Assembly: GCA_963680875.1 (NCBI GenBank)
Contig: OY804576.1
Location: 76,761,668 to 76,825,667 of the forward strand
Reading direction: 5' to 3'
Length of the DNA: 64,000 bases
DNA from: Bathymodiolus brooksi
Taxonomy: Eukaryota > Mollusca > Bivalvia > Mytilida > Modiolidae
The notes under the pieces were generated by a model. It was not told the DNA's origin and did no database searches. It saw only the letters and a list, made by a program, of their open reading frames with translations. The translations under genes were made by a program, and so were the position numbers. This document shows, piece by piece, positions 34,157 through 47,200 of this stretch (position 1 is the first letter of the stretch; every line of letters begins with the position of its first letter).

Positions 34157-34183
34157 CTCACTCCAGGGAATGTTAAAACAGTA
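34157..34183 (+). CDS. Candidate SS2 cassette microexon (27 nt)
   Basis: Seen: a pyrimidine tract and acceptor (TTTTTACTTTTTGCCATCAG) immediately before 34157, nine open codons (LTPGNVKTV), and a consensus donor GTAAGT at 34184. The length is a multiple of three and the exon is phase 0-0, as needed after the phase-0 end of the upstream LNS2 exon. Known: neurexin SS2 inserts are 8-15 residues encoded by phase-0 microexons at this point. Inference: this could be the mollusc SS2 insert. The peptide does not resemble the vertebrate HSGIGHAM insert and a chance match in a 32 kb intron is possible. Confidence 0.33.
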
Positions 34184-35039
34184 GTAAGTAGGCATGACCC
34201 CCCTTCTCCCCAAATGTGCACGCTTTGTCTTATGTTTCAGTGTTAGTTTGTCAAACCAGTTTCCGAATGAGAGACTAATCTGTGTTTGTGTTCCTATGTC
34301 ATATTGTCCTACCTGCTACATTAAAGTGTGTTTACATTTGTCAAATGTTTCCTTCAGATTTGCTTCAAACTTGACCTGTTTCAAACACAGATTTGACGCA
34401 CAGTCTAAAAACACCTATCCAACTCCCGTCCAATATTTGATGGACCCATCAAGCATGATTATACGGTCAAATTTGTGTTTGAAACAGGTACACTGGTAAA
34501 GTTTGAAGTGAATTTGAAGGTAACATTTTACTACATGTAAATGCACCTTTAAATTGATATCTCTCTCTATCTCAGTGAATGATTAGTTTAATGTACAATA
34601 AAACCTTGTTCTAATGCCAGTCATTTCCTCTGCCATCTTGTATATACATGTATATCGAATTCCCATTTCCTAATTTCTTAACAAATCTGCAATACAAATC
34701 GGCAATCGCCAATCCCCTTCATGAAATCAAAATATGACTGCAAAAATAATTACATTATAAACAGGTATTGTATTTCCTTGGCCTTTAAAGTCAAGTGGCT
34801 GAATTTATCCACCACGAAATAACCTCTCGTAATGGTTAACATATAGGTGATGGTATGGCATAGAATACTGAAAAGCTGTCCAACCTTCCTGCATGACGAT
34901 CAGCACATGTGCATATTGTACAACAGATATAATCATAAGAACCTTGTTCTTTTATCATATTTAGCATTTGGACGAGAGATGGTAAAATTCAGCCATTTGT
35001 ATTTCTATCGCCATTTTCGTTATGAAAAGAAAATCAAAC

Positions 35040-35345
35040 AATTCCATCAATATCAACGAAGTGAACAACTACCAAATCACTGAACACAAAAAAAACCCAC
35101 AACATATGCCTATGGAAATTCAGGTCCTGGTTTGGGACAGGCAGAAAAATGTTGCAGAGTTAAACCTGTTAACAGAACCCATCCCCTCTCTTGATAATCT
35201 TCAACAGCAATACAAATATGAATGAACAATAAAAAAAGACTATGGTTCACAGATTTGTTTCTACTCAGAAAAAACAACCCACTATTGCAAAAATGAGTAA
35301 CGTAAACATTGACAGTACAATAGTAGAGCCAATGAATGATCACAT
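35040..35345. repeat. Dispersed repeat family E, copy 2
   Basis: Collinear with 28235-28530 ('gtgaacaactacc', 'caggtcctggtttgggacag', 'acattgacagtacaatag', 'gccaatgaatg'). The two overlapping 67-77-codon frames are chance. Confidence 0.55.
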
Positions 35346-35431
35346 GATCAGGTTTAACTTTCCATTAATAAACTGAAGGATGAAAATTTTGACATAAGGT
35401 AAGAGTTGAAGACCATAGAGTAGATAAAAAC

Positions 35432-35697
35432 AGGGGCAGTCATGGACGTGATCTTATGGTAGTTGGATTTACAACTACCTATGCAATCAGTACCTATCAC
35501 CACTTAAGTTGTGAGTTCGAACCCGTTCATGGCGAGGTGTACTCAATACAACATTATGTGATAGAGTTTGTCAGTGACTTGCAACAGGTCGGTGGTTTTC
35601 TCCTGGTACTCCGGTATCCTCCACCAATAAAACTGACCGCCACGATATAACTGAAATATGGTTGAAAGTGGCATTAAACACCATAAACCAAACCAAA
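35432..35697 (+). mobile_element. SINE family A, full length
   Basis: 'cttatggtagttggatttac', 'gagttcgaacccgttcatgg', 'gtcagtgacttgcaacaggt', 'gatataactgaaatatggtt', end 'ccataaaccaaaccaaaat'. Confidence 0.85.
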
Positions 35698-37077
35698 ATC
35701 AACTGTGTAGTTCTTTTATTATAGATTTTATATGTCTTTGTATCACTTGGGGTTTGTTATCTGTCCTTTGATGTTGTCCTCATCACTGTCATCTGTCTAT
35801 AGACAGACAATGGTTTCCATGCAATGACTTTTATTCTAGTGGACCAATCCTTCTGAAATTTTAGTAAAATGATCCTTGACACAGAATAAAGGTTGTCAGT
35901 GATTTGTGGTATTATAGCCCTATCTGTTTTCAAACAAGAGGCCCCAAATATTCCAAAGAAGGTGTTTCCTCTTTTTTTTATGTATTTGGAGCGTTTATTC
36001 TTTATCTGTTTTCGATTGGTTTTATTGCTAATGAATTTTTTTAGTAAAATCTCTTCCAGAACAATGCTTTGTGTTACTGTTCTTGATAAAAAAAAGGGGC
36101 CAAAGAGGGGATTCAAAACTTGGACTTTTTTTTATTTTTCATCCAATGTGGGTTTTTGTAGATTTGAAGCCATGCACATTCTTAAAAATGTTTATCATAT
36201 ATCAAATTTTTCAAACACAATGAGTAATTCACATGAAATGTGTCTTTTCATATGAAAAAAACTCTTATATGCATATAGCTATATTTTATAGCATTGCATT
36301 TTTTTTTTTTTTTTTTTGCACTTCTTTCTTTTAATTAAGAAATACCAATAAATAATTGCATAACATTTCTGCACCTAGTAATATTAATAAACCTGCCATT
36401 ATGTCATTGATTGAAATTTGTATCAAGTCCTTTAATACTGTTCCTGAAATGAAGCTAGATGCTTATACCCATGGTTCACTCAGCACAGAAAATGTGTAAA
36501 ATATATGTTTTATATCAACAATTTGCTTCAAAGTATTCTTTACAAAGAATGATTTTGTAATGATTGTGACATAGTGCATTTGTTAGATTCGAATGCATTT
36601 ATTTATTCAGAGAAAATATTTATTTATTCAGAGAAAAATATGATGTCATTCAGTGTATTTTCACCATTAAATTCTTCCACTCTTCACACAAAATATTTAT
36701 CCACTGTTTTTCATACTACATGTATGTAAATGTCACATAATATGCACTCAGTTCTAAACTACATCATTGAAATATGCGAATTGTAACTTTTTAATGCATC
36801 CGTCAAAAACCGACCAAGCATTGTTTATCGTTCCATCTTTCTGTTCATCCCATTTTAAAATTTTTACTCACTGTATTTTTCTATCACAATACACAGGTCA
36901 AGGTCGAATTTCATTGTTATTCCTTTTATGATTCAAGAGTAATGCCCCTTAATTGAAAAATTGCAAATTTGTCATTTTCTAGATATCACTTCAGTTTCCA
37001 TTGACCAATTGTTTTGGAATATTTACCCAATGGTTTTGACCACAGTACTCAGCTCATTAGTTTAATTTTTGCTATAT

Positions 37078-37253
37078 TGCCTTTGTGAGTTTGAATCCTA
37101 CTCATTGTGAGATGTACTCAATACAATATTATGTGATAAAGTTTGTCACTGATTTGTGACAGGTCGGTTGTTTTTTCCACCAATAAACTGATTGGCAGAA
37201 TATAACTGAAATATTGTTAAATGTGACATTAAACACCATAACCCTAACCCTGT
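37078..37253 (+). mobile_element. SINE family A, head truncated
   Basis: Starts at 'ttgtgagtttgaatcctact' (B-box region); 'tataactgaaatattgttaa' and 'gtgacattaaacaccataac' at the end. Confidence 0.75.
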
Positions 37254-38129
37254 GTCTCTTAATTTATTGCAAAATGACAATTTTTGTAGTTTACATTGAT
37301 CAGATGAAAGCTATTGCCTGCTGCATCAGGCATAACTTACTGTTTAATATAAGCAAGAAGCTGGGGAATATGTTTCCCATAGACACATTTGTCTTTACTT
37401 TTTTTTTTTTTTTTAATAAAGTTTCATAATTAAAAGTGTAGTAATGACCCCATTTAAAAATAATTAGCCCCAAATCAAATCGATAATTAAAATCTCATTC
37501 CAAAACATTTAATGATACATGTATGTGTTGCTTAGCAATATTTCATAGGAACATTAAAAGTAATGTGTTTTTTCCAGTAAAAAAAATGACAGATGTAAAT
37601 ACAAAATGTAATTTTGCCATGAACGGCAAACAGTAACATCAAAGATTTCAACAAGTTTTTTAAAGCGTGACATGCAGGCCTATTGTTTTCAAACCATATT
37701 CAGTATCGAAGGCATTTCAGAAAATAAATTAAATACCATTCAATAATGAGAATGATATACTGCATAGTTTCTACATTTATATAAAATATAAATAGTCCTG
37801 GTTCTAGATTTTGATTGGTTGTAGCGGTTTATGTTCCATTGTCATGTCGATGTTCTTGTAATGATGATTAGGTTTATAGGCAATCAGCTTAATTTTCCTT
37901 TGATCTTTACCAATTGATAAAATCTGTATTGCCATACTGATTTGATTTGAACAATATCAACGCTGACACACCTCTTATAACGGGACAGCTCATTTAGCGA
38001 TGTGTATTAAAGAGAACATGTATTTTGCAGCCAATGAGAATCAGCTACATAATCAATAAACACCAAATTCGTACATTTAATGGGTTTATGGTATACAATG
38101 TAATGTTTCGTTTCGTTGATATGTATCTA

Positions 38130-38288
38130 CAGTTAGACCTGTCTGAACAGAACCCTAAATAAAAAGGAATCCTGTATAAACCGAATTTCAAGTAAAGTCT
38201 CAATGTAGGAAATTATTTGTTAATTTAACCTGCATAAACTGAACACCTGTCTATTCTGTACACAAAAACTAGTCATAAGGAGGTTTTC
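38130..38288. mobile_element. Tc1/mariner-type MITE cut by the 22 kb array
   Basis: TA plus CAGTTAGACCTGTCTGAAC start (38128), interior 'ggaatcctgtataaaccgaa' and 'tgcataaactgaacacctgt' as in the copy at 61830-62005. The element stops at 'aaggaggtt' (38287); the expected GGTTTAGACAGGT...CACTGTA end is replaced by the first minisatellite unit. Confidence 0.55.
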
Positions 38289-38289
38289 T

Positions 38290-41200
38290 ACAGCTAGTTG
38301 AGACAATTTTATTTTTACAGTTTTCTATGTTTCTACAGCTAGTTGAGACAATTTTTGTTACCGTTTTCTATGTTTCTACAGCTAGTTGAGACAATTTTTG
38401 TTACTGTTTTCTATGTTTCTACAGCTAGTTGAGAGACAATTTTTGTTACTGTTTTCTATGTTTCTACAGCTAGTTGAGACAATTTTATTTTTACAGTTTT
38501 CTACGTTTCTACAGCTAGTTGAGAGACAATTTTTGTTACCGTTTTCTACGTTTCTACAGCTTGTTGAGACAATTTTTTGTTACCGTTTTCTATGTTTTTA
38601 CAGCTAGTTGAGACAATTTTATTCTTACAGTTTTCTATGTTTCTACAGCTAGTTGAGAGACAATTTTTGTTACCATTTTCTACGTTTCTACAGCTAGTTG
38701 AGACAATTTTATTTTTACAGTTTTCTATGTTTCTACAGCTAGTTGAGACAATTTTTGTTACCGTTTTCAACGTTTCTACAGCTAGTTGAGACAATTTTAT
38801 TTTTACAGTTTTCTACGTTTCTACAGCTAGTGGAGAGACAATTTTTGTTACCGTTTTCTATGTTTCTACAGCTAGTTGAGACAATTTTATTTTTACAGTT
38901 TTCTATATTTCTACAGCTAGTTGAGACAATTTTTGTTACCGTTTTCTACGTTTCTACAGCTAGTTGAGACAATTTTTGTTACTGTTTTCTATGTTTCTAC
39001 AGCTAGTTGAGACAATGTTTTTTTGACCGTTTTCTATGGTTTTGCAGCTAGTTGAGACAATATTTTTTTGACCGTTTTCTATGGTTCTGCAGCTAGTTGA
39101 GACAATGTTTTTTTGACCGTTTTCTATGGTTCTGCAGCGAGACAATGTTTTTTTGACCGTTTTCTATGTTTCTACAGCTAGTTGAGAGACAATTTTTGTT
39201 ACCGTTTTCTATGTTTCTACAGCTAGTTGAGACAATTTTATTTTTACAGTTTTCTATGTTTCTACTAGTTGAGACAATTTTTGTTACCGTTTTCTACGTT
39301 TCTACAGCTAGTTGAGACAATTATATTTTTACAGTTTTCTATGTTTCTACAGCTAGTTGAGACAATTTTTGTTACTGTTTTCTATGTTTCTACAGCTAGT
39401 TGAGACAATTTTTGTTACCGTTTTCTATGTTTCCACAGCTAGTTGAGACAATTTTATTCTTACAGTTTTCTATGTTTCTACAGCTAGTTGAGACAATTTT
39501 TGTTACTGTTTTCTATGTTTCTACAGCTAGTTGAGACAATTTTTGTTACTGTTTACTACGTTTCTACAGCTAGTTGAGACAATTTTATTCTTACAGTTTT
39601 CTATGTTTCTACAGCTAGTTGAGAGACAATTTTTGTTACCGTTTTCTACGTTTCTACAGCTAGTTGAGACAATTTTATTTTTACAGTTTTCTATGTTTCT
39701 ACAGCTAGTTGAGACAATTTTTGTTACCGTTTTCTATGTTTCTACAGCTAGTTGAGACAATTTTATTTTTACAGTTTTCTATGTTTCTACAGCTAGTTGA
39801 GACAATTTTTGTTACCGTTTTCTACGTTTCTACAGCTAGTTGAGACAATTTTATTTTTACCGTTTTCTATGTTTCTACAGCTAGTTGAGACAATTTTTGT
39901 TACCATTTTCTATGTTTCTACAGCTAGTTGAGACAATTTTTGTTACTGTTTTCTATGTTTCTACAGCTAGTTGAGAGACAATTTTTGTTACCGTTTTCTA
40001 TGTTTCTACAGCTAGTTGAGACAATTTTTGTTACTGTTTTCTATGTTTCTACAGCTAGTTGAGAGACAATTTTTGTTACCGTTTTCTATGTTTCTACAGC
40101 TAGTTGAGACAATTTTTGTTACTGTTTTCTATGTTTCTACAGCTAGTTGAGAGACAATTTTTGTTACTGTTTTCTATGTTTCTACAGCTAGTTGAGACAA
40201 TTTTATTTTTACAGTTTTCTACGTTTCTACAGCTAGTTGAGAGACAATTTTTGTTACCGTTTTCTACGTTTCTATAGCTAGTTGAGACAATTTTTTGTTA
40301 CCGTTTTCTATGTTTTTACAGCTAGTTGAGACAATTTTATTCTTACAGTTTTCTATGTTTCTACAGCTAGTTGAGAGACAATTTTTGTTACCGTTTTCTA
40401 CATTTCTACAGCTAGTTGAGACAATTTTATTTTTACAGTTTTCTATGTTTCTACAGCTAGTTGAGACAATTTTTGTTACCGTTTTCAACGTTTCTACAGC
40501 TAGTTGAGACAATTTTATTTTTACAGTTTTCTACGTTTCTACAGCTAGTGGAGAGACAATTTTTGTTACCGTTTTCTATGTTTCTACAGCTAGTTGAGAC
40601 AATTTTATTTTTACAGTTTTCTATATTTCTACAGCTAGTTGAGACAATTTTTGTTACCGTTTTCTACGTTTCTACAGCTAGTTGAGACAATTTTTGTTAC
40701 TGTTTTCTATGTTTCTACAGCTAGTTGAGACAATGTTTTTTTGACCGTTTTCTATGGTTTTGCAGCTAGTTGAGACAATATTTTTTTGACCGTTTTCTAT
40801 GGTTCTGCAGCTAGTTGAGACAATGTTTTTTTGACCGTTTTCTATGGTTCTGCAGCGAGACAATGTTTTTTTGACCGTTTTCTATGTTTCTACAGCTAGT
40901 TGAGAGACAATTTTTGTTACCGTTTTCTATGTTTCTACAGCTAGTTGAGACAATTTTATTTTTACAGTTTTCTATGTTTCTACAGCTAGTTGAGACAATT
41001 TTTGTTACCGTTTTCTACGTTTCTACAGCTAGTTGAGACAATTTTATTTTTACAGTTTTCTATGTTTCTACAGCTAGTTGAGACAATTTTTGTTACTGTT
41101 TTCTATGTTTCTACAGCTAGTTGAGACAATTTTTGTTACCGTTTTCTATGTTTCTACAGCTAGTTGAGACAATTTTTGTTACTGTTTACTACGTTTCTAC

Positions 41201-44200
41201 AGCTAGTTGAGACAATTTTTGTTACCATTTTCTATGTTTCTACAGCTAGTTGAGACAATTTTTGTTACTGTTTTCTATGTTTCTACAGCTAGTTGAGAGA
41301 CAATTTTTGTTACCGTTTTCTATGTTTCTACACCTAGTTGAGACAATTTTTGTTACTGTTTTCTATGTTTCTACAGCTAGTTGAGAGACAATTTTTGTTA
41401 CCGTTTTCTATGTTTCTACAGCTAGTTGAGACAATTTTTGTTACTGTTTTCTATGTTTCTACAGCTAGTTGAGAGACAATTTTTGTTACTGTTTTCTATG
41501 TTTCTACAGCTAGTTGAGAAAATTTTATTTTTACAGTTTTCTACGTTTCTACAGCTAGTTGAGAGACAATTTTTGTTACCGTTTTCTACGTTTCTATAGC
41601 TAGTTGAGACAATTTTTTGTTACCGTTTTCTATGTTTTTACAGCTAGTTGAGACAATTTTATTCTTACAGTTTTCTATGTTTCTACAGCTAGTTGAGAGA
41701 CAATTTTTGTTACCGTTTTCTACGTTTCTACAGCTAGTTGAGACAATTTTATTTTTACAGTTTTCTATGTTTCTACAGCTAGTTGAGACAATTTTTGTTA
41801 CCGTTTGCAACGTTTCTACAGCTAGTTGAGACAATTTTATTTTTACAGTTTTCTACGTTTCTACAGCTAGTGGAGAGACAATTTTTGTTACCGTTTTCTA
41901 TGTTTCTACAGCTAGTTGAGACAATTTTATTTTTACAGTTTTCTATATTTCTACAGCTAGTTGAGACAATTTTTGTTACCGTTTTCTACGTTTCTACAGC
42001 TAGTTGAGACAATTTTTGTTACTGTTTTCTATGTTTCTACAGCTAGTTGAGACAATGTTTTTTTGACCGTTTTCTATGGTTTTGCAGCTAGTTGAGACAA
42101 TATTTTTGTTACCGTTTTCTATGGTTCTGCAGCTAGTTGAGACAATGTTTTTTTGACCGTTTTCTATGGTTCTGCAGCGAGACAATGTTTTTTTGACCGT
42201 TTTCTATGTTTCTACAGCTAGTTGAGAGACAATTTTTGTTACCGTTTTCTATGTTTCTACAGCTAGTTGAGACAATTTTATTTTTACAGTTTTCTATGTT
42301 TCTACAGCTAGTTGAGACAATTTTTGTTACCGTTTTCTACGTTTCTACAGCTAGTTGAGACAATTATATTTTTACAGTTTTCTATGTTTCTACAGCTAGT
42401 TGAGACAATTTTTGTTACTGTTTTCTATGTTTCTACAGCTAGTTGAGACAATTTTTGTTACCGTTTTCTATGTTTCCACAGCTAGTTGAGACAATTTTAT
42501 TCTTACAGTTTTCTATGTTTCTACAGCTAGTTGAGACAATTTTTGTTACTGTTTTCTATGTTTCTACAGCTAGTTGAGACAATTTTTGTTACTGTTTACT
42601 ACGTTTCTACAGCTAGTTGAGACAATTTTATTCTTACAGTTTTCTATGTTTCTACAGCTAGTTGAGACAATTTTTGTTACCATTTTCTATGTTTCTACAG
42701 CTAGTTGAGACAATTTTTGTTACCGTTTTCTATGTTTTTACAGCTAGTTGAGACAATTTTATTCTTACAGTTTTCTATGTTTCTACAGCTAGTTGAGAGA
42801 CAATTTTTGTTACCGTTTTCTACGTTTCTACAGCTAGTTGAGACAATTTTATTTTTACAGTTTTCTATGTTTCTACAGCTAGTTGAGACAATTTTTGTTA
42901 CCGTTTTCTATGTTTCTACAGCTAGTTGAGACAATTTTATTTTTACAGTTTTCTATGTTTCTACAGCTAGTTGAGACAATTTTTGTTACCGTTTTCTACG
43001 TTTCTACAGCTAGTTGAGACAATTTTATTTTTACCGTTTTCTATGTTTCTACAGCTAGTTGAGACAATTTTTGTTACCATTTTCTATGTTTCTACAGCTA
43101 GTTGAGACAATTTTTGTTACTGTTTTCTATGTTTCTACAGCTAGTTGAGAGACAATTTTTGTTACCGTTTTCTATGTTTCTACAGCTAGTTGAGACAATT
43201 TTTGTTACTGTTTTCTATGTTTCTACAGCTAGTTGAGAGACAATTTTTGTTACCGTTTTCTATGTTTCTACAGCTAGTTGAGACAATTTTTGTTACTGTT
43301 TTCTATGTTTCTACAGCTAGTTGAGAGACAATTTTTGTTACTGTTTTCTATGTTTCTACAGCTAGTTGAGACAATTTTATTTTTACAGTTTTCTACGTTT
43401 CTACAGCTAGTTGAGAGACAATTTTATTTTTACAGTTTTCTATATTTCTACAGCTAGTTGAGACAATTTTTGTTACCGTTTTCTACGTTTCTACAGCTAG
43501 TTGAGACAATTTTTGTTACTGTTTTCTATGTTTCTACAGCTAGTTGAGACAATGTTTTTTTGACCGTTTTCTATGGTTTTGCAGCTAGTTGAGACAATAT
43601 TTTTGTTACCGTTTTCTATGGTTCTGCAGCTAGTTGAGACAATGTTTTTTTGACCGTTTTCTATGGTTCTGCAGCGAGACAATGTTTTTTTGACCGTTTT
43701 CTATGTTTCTACAGCTAGTTGAGAGACAATTTTTGTTACCGTTTTCTATGTTTCTACAGCTAGTTGAGACAATTTTATTTTTACAGTTTTCTATGTTTCT
43801 ACAGCTAGTTGAGACAATTTTTGTTACCGTTTTCTACGTTTCTACAGCTAGTTGAGACAATTATATTTTTACAGTTTTCTATGTTTCTACAGCTAGTTGA
43901 GACAATTTTTGTTACTGTTTTCTATGTTTCTACAGCTAGTTGAGACAATTTTTGTTACCGTTTTCTATGTTTCCACAGCTAGTTGAGACAATTTTATTCT
44001 TACAGTTTTCTATGTTTCTACAGCTAGTTGAGACAATTTTTGTTACTGTTTTCTATGTTTCTACAGCTAGTTGAGACAATTTTTGTTACTGTTTACTACG
44101 TTTCTACAGCTAGTTGAGACAATTTTATTCTTACAGTTTTCTATGTTTCTACAGCTAGTTGAGACAATTTTTGTTACCATTTTCTATGTTTCTACAGCTA

Positions 44201-47200
44201 GTTGAGACAATTTTTGTTACCGTTTTCTATGTTTTTACAGCTAGTTGAGACAATTTTATTCTTACAGTTTTCTATGTTTCTACAGCTAGTTGAGAGACAA
44301 TTTTTGTTACCGTTTTCTACGTTTCTACAGCTAGTTGAGACAATTTTATTTTTACAGTTTTCTATGTTTCTACAGCTAGTTGAGACAATTTTTGTTACCG
44401 TTTTCTATGTTTCTACAGCTAGTTGAGACAATTTTATTTTTACAGTTTTCTATGTTTCTACAGCTAGTTGAGACAATTTTTGTTACCGTTTTCTACGTTT
44501 CTACAGCTAGTTGAGACAATTTTATTTTTACCGTTTTCTATGTTTCTACAGCTAGTTGAGACAATTTTTGTTACCATTTTCTATGTTTCTACAGCTAGTT
44601 GAGACAATTTTTGTTACTGTTTTCTATGTTTCTACAGCTAGTTGAGAGACAATTTTTGTTACCGTTTTCTATGTTTCTACAGCTAGTTGAGACAATTTTT
44701 GTTACTGTTTTCTATGTTTCTACAGCTAGTTGAGAGACAATTTTTGTTACCGTTTTCTATGTTTCTACAGCTAGTTGAGACAATTTTTGTTACTGTTTTC
44801 TATGTTTCTACAGCTAGTTGAGAGACAATTTTTGTTACTGTTTTCTATGTTTCTACAGCTAGTTGAGACAATTTTATTTTTACAGTTTTCTACGTTTCTA
44901 CAGCTAGTTGAGAGACAATTTTTGTTACCGTTTTCTACGTTTCTATAGCTAGTTGAGACAATTTTTTGTTACCGTTTTCTATGTTTTTACAGCTAGTTGA
45001 GACAATTTTATTCTTACAGTTTTCTATGTTTCTACAGCTAGTTGAGAGACAATTTTTGTTACCGTTTTCTACGTTTCTACAGCTAGTTGAGACAATTTTA
45101 TTTTTACAGTTTTCTATGTTTCTACAGCTAGTTGAGACAATTTTTGTTACCGTTTGCAACGTTTCTACAGCTAGTTGAGACAATTTTATTTTTACAGTTT
45201 TCTACGTTTCTACAGCTAGTGGAGAGACAATTTTTGTTACCGTTTTCTATGTTTCTACAGCTAGTTGAGACAATTTTATTTTTACAGTTTTCTATATTTC
45301 TACAGCTAGTTGAGACAATTTTTGTTACCGTTTTCTACGTTTCTACAGCTAGTTGAGACAATTTTTGTTACTGTTTTCTATGTTTCTACAGCTAGTTGAG
45401 ACAATGTTTTTTTGACCGTTTTCTATGGTTTTGCAGCTAGTTGAGACAATATTTTTTTGACCGTTTTCTATGGTTCTGCAGCTAGTTGAGACAATGTTTT
45501 TTTGACCGTTTTCTATGGTTCTGCAGCGAGACAATGTTTTTTTGACCGTTTTCTATGTTTCTACAGCTAGTTGAGAGACAATTTTTGTTACCGTTTTCTA
45601 TGTTTCTACAGCTAGTTGAGACAATTTTATTTTTACAGTTTTCTATGTTTCTACAGCTAGTTGAGACAATTTTTGTTACCGTTTTCTACGTTTCTACAGC
45701 TAGTTGAGACAATTTTATTTTTACAGTTTTCTATGTTTCTACAGCTAGTTGAGACAATTTTTGTTACTGTTTTCTATGTTTCTACAGCTAGTTGAGACAA
45801 TTTTTGTTACCGTTTTCTATGTTTCTACAGCTAGTTGAGACAATTTTTGTTACTGTTTACTACGTTTCTACAGCTAGTTGAGACAATTTTTGTTACCATT
45901 TTCTATGTTTCTACAGCTAGTTGAGACAATTTTTGTTACTGTTTTCTATGTTTCTACAGCTAGTTGAGAGACAATTTTTGTTACCGTTTTCTATGTTTCT
46001 ACACCTAGTTGAGACAATTTTTGTTACTGTTTTCTATGTTTCTACAGCTAGTTGAGAGACAATTTTTGTTACCGTTTTCTATGTTTCTACAGCTAGTTGA
46101 GACAATTTTTGTTACTGTTTTCTATGTTTCTACAGCTAGTTGAGAGACAATTTTTGTTACTGTTTTCTATGTTTCTACAGCTAGTTGAGAAAATTTTATT
46201 TTTACAGTTTTCTACGTTTCTACAGCTAGTTGAGAGACAATTTTTGTTACCGTTTTCTACGTTTCTATAGCTAGTTGAGACAATTTTTTGTTACCGTTTT
46301 CTATGTTTTTACAGCTAGTTGAGACAATTTTATTCTTACAGTTTTCTATGTTTCTACAGCTAGTTGAGAGACAATTTTTGTTACCGTTTTCTACGTTTCT
46401 ACAGCTAGTTGAGACAATTTTATTTTTACAGTTTTCTATGTTTCTACAGCTAGTTGAGACAATTTTTGTTACCGTTTGCAACGTTTCTACAGCTAGTTGA
46501 GACAATTTTATTTTTACAGTTTTCTACGTTTCTACAGCTAGTGGAGAGACAATTTTTGTTACCGTTTTCTATGTTTCTACAGCTAGTTGAGACAATTTTA
46601 TTTTTACAGTTTTCTATATTTCTACAGCTAGTTGAGACAATTTTTGTTACCGTTTTCTACGTTTCTACAGCTAGTTGAGACAATTTTTGTTACTGTTTTC
46701 TATGTTTCTACAGCTAGTTGAGACAATGTTTTTTTGACCGTTTTCTATGGTTTTGCAGCTAGTTGAGACAATATTTTTTTGACCGTTTTCTATGGTTCTG
46801 CAGCTAGTTGAGACAATGTTTTTTTGACCGTTTTCTATGGTTCTGCAGCGAGACAATGTTTTTTTGACCGTTTTCTATGTTTCTACAGCTAGTTGAGAGA
46901 CAATTTTTGTTACCGTTTTCTATGTTTCTACAGCTAGTTGAGACAATTTTATTTTTACAGTTTTCTATGTTTCTACAGCTAGTTGAGACAATTTTTGTTA
47001 CCGTTTTCTACATTTCTACAGCTAGTTGAGACAATTTTATTTTTACAGTTTTCTATGTTTCTACAGCTAGTTGAGACAATTTTTGTTACTGTTTTCTATG
47101 TTTCTACAGCTAGTTGAGAGACAATTTTTGTTACCGTTTTCTATGTTTCTACAGCTAGTTGAGACAATATTTGTTACTGTTTTCTATGTTTCTACAGCTA

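Noticed and set aside
34194..34499. 101-codon + frame directly after the candidate microexon
   Set aside because: No recognised domain, no splice support, composition like the surrounding intron.
35757..36255. Overlapping 119- and 120-codon frames on opposite strands
   Set aside because: Low-complexity, K/F-rich translation typical of AT-rich intron; no homology recognised.
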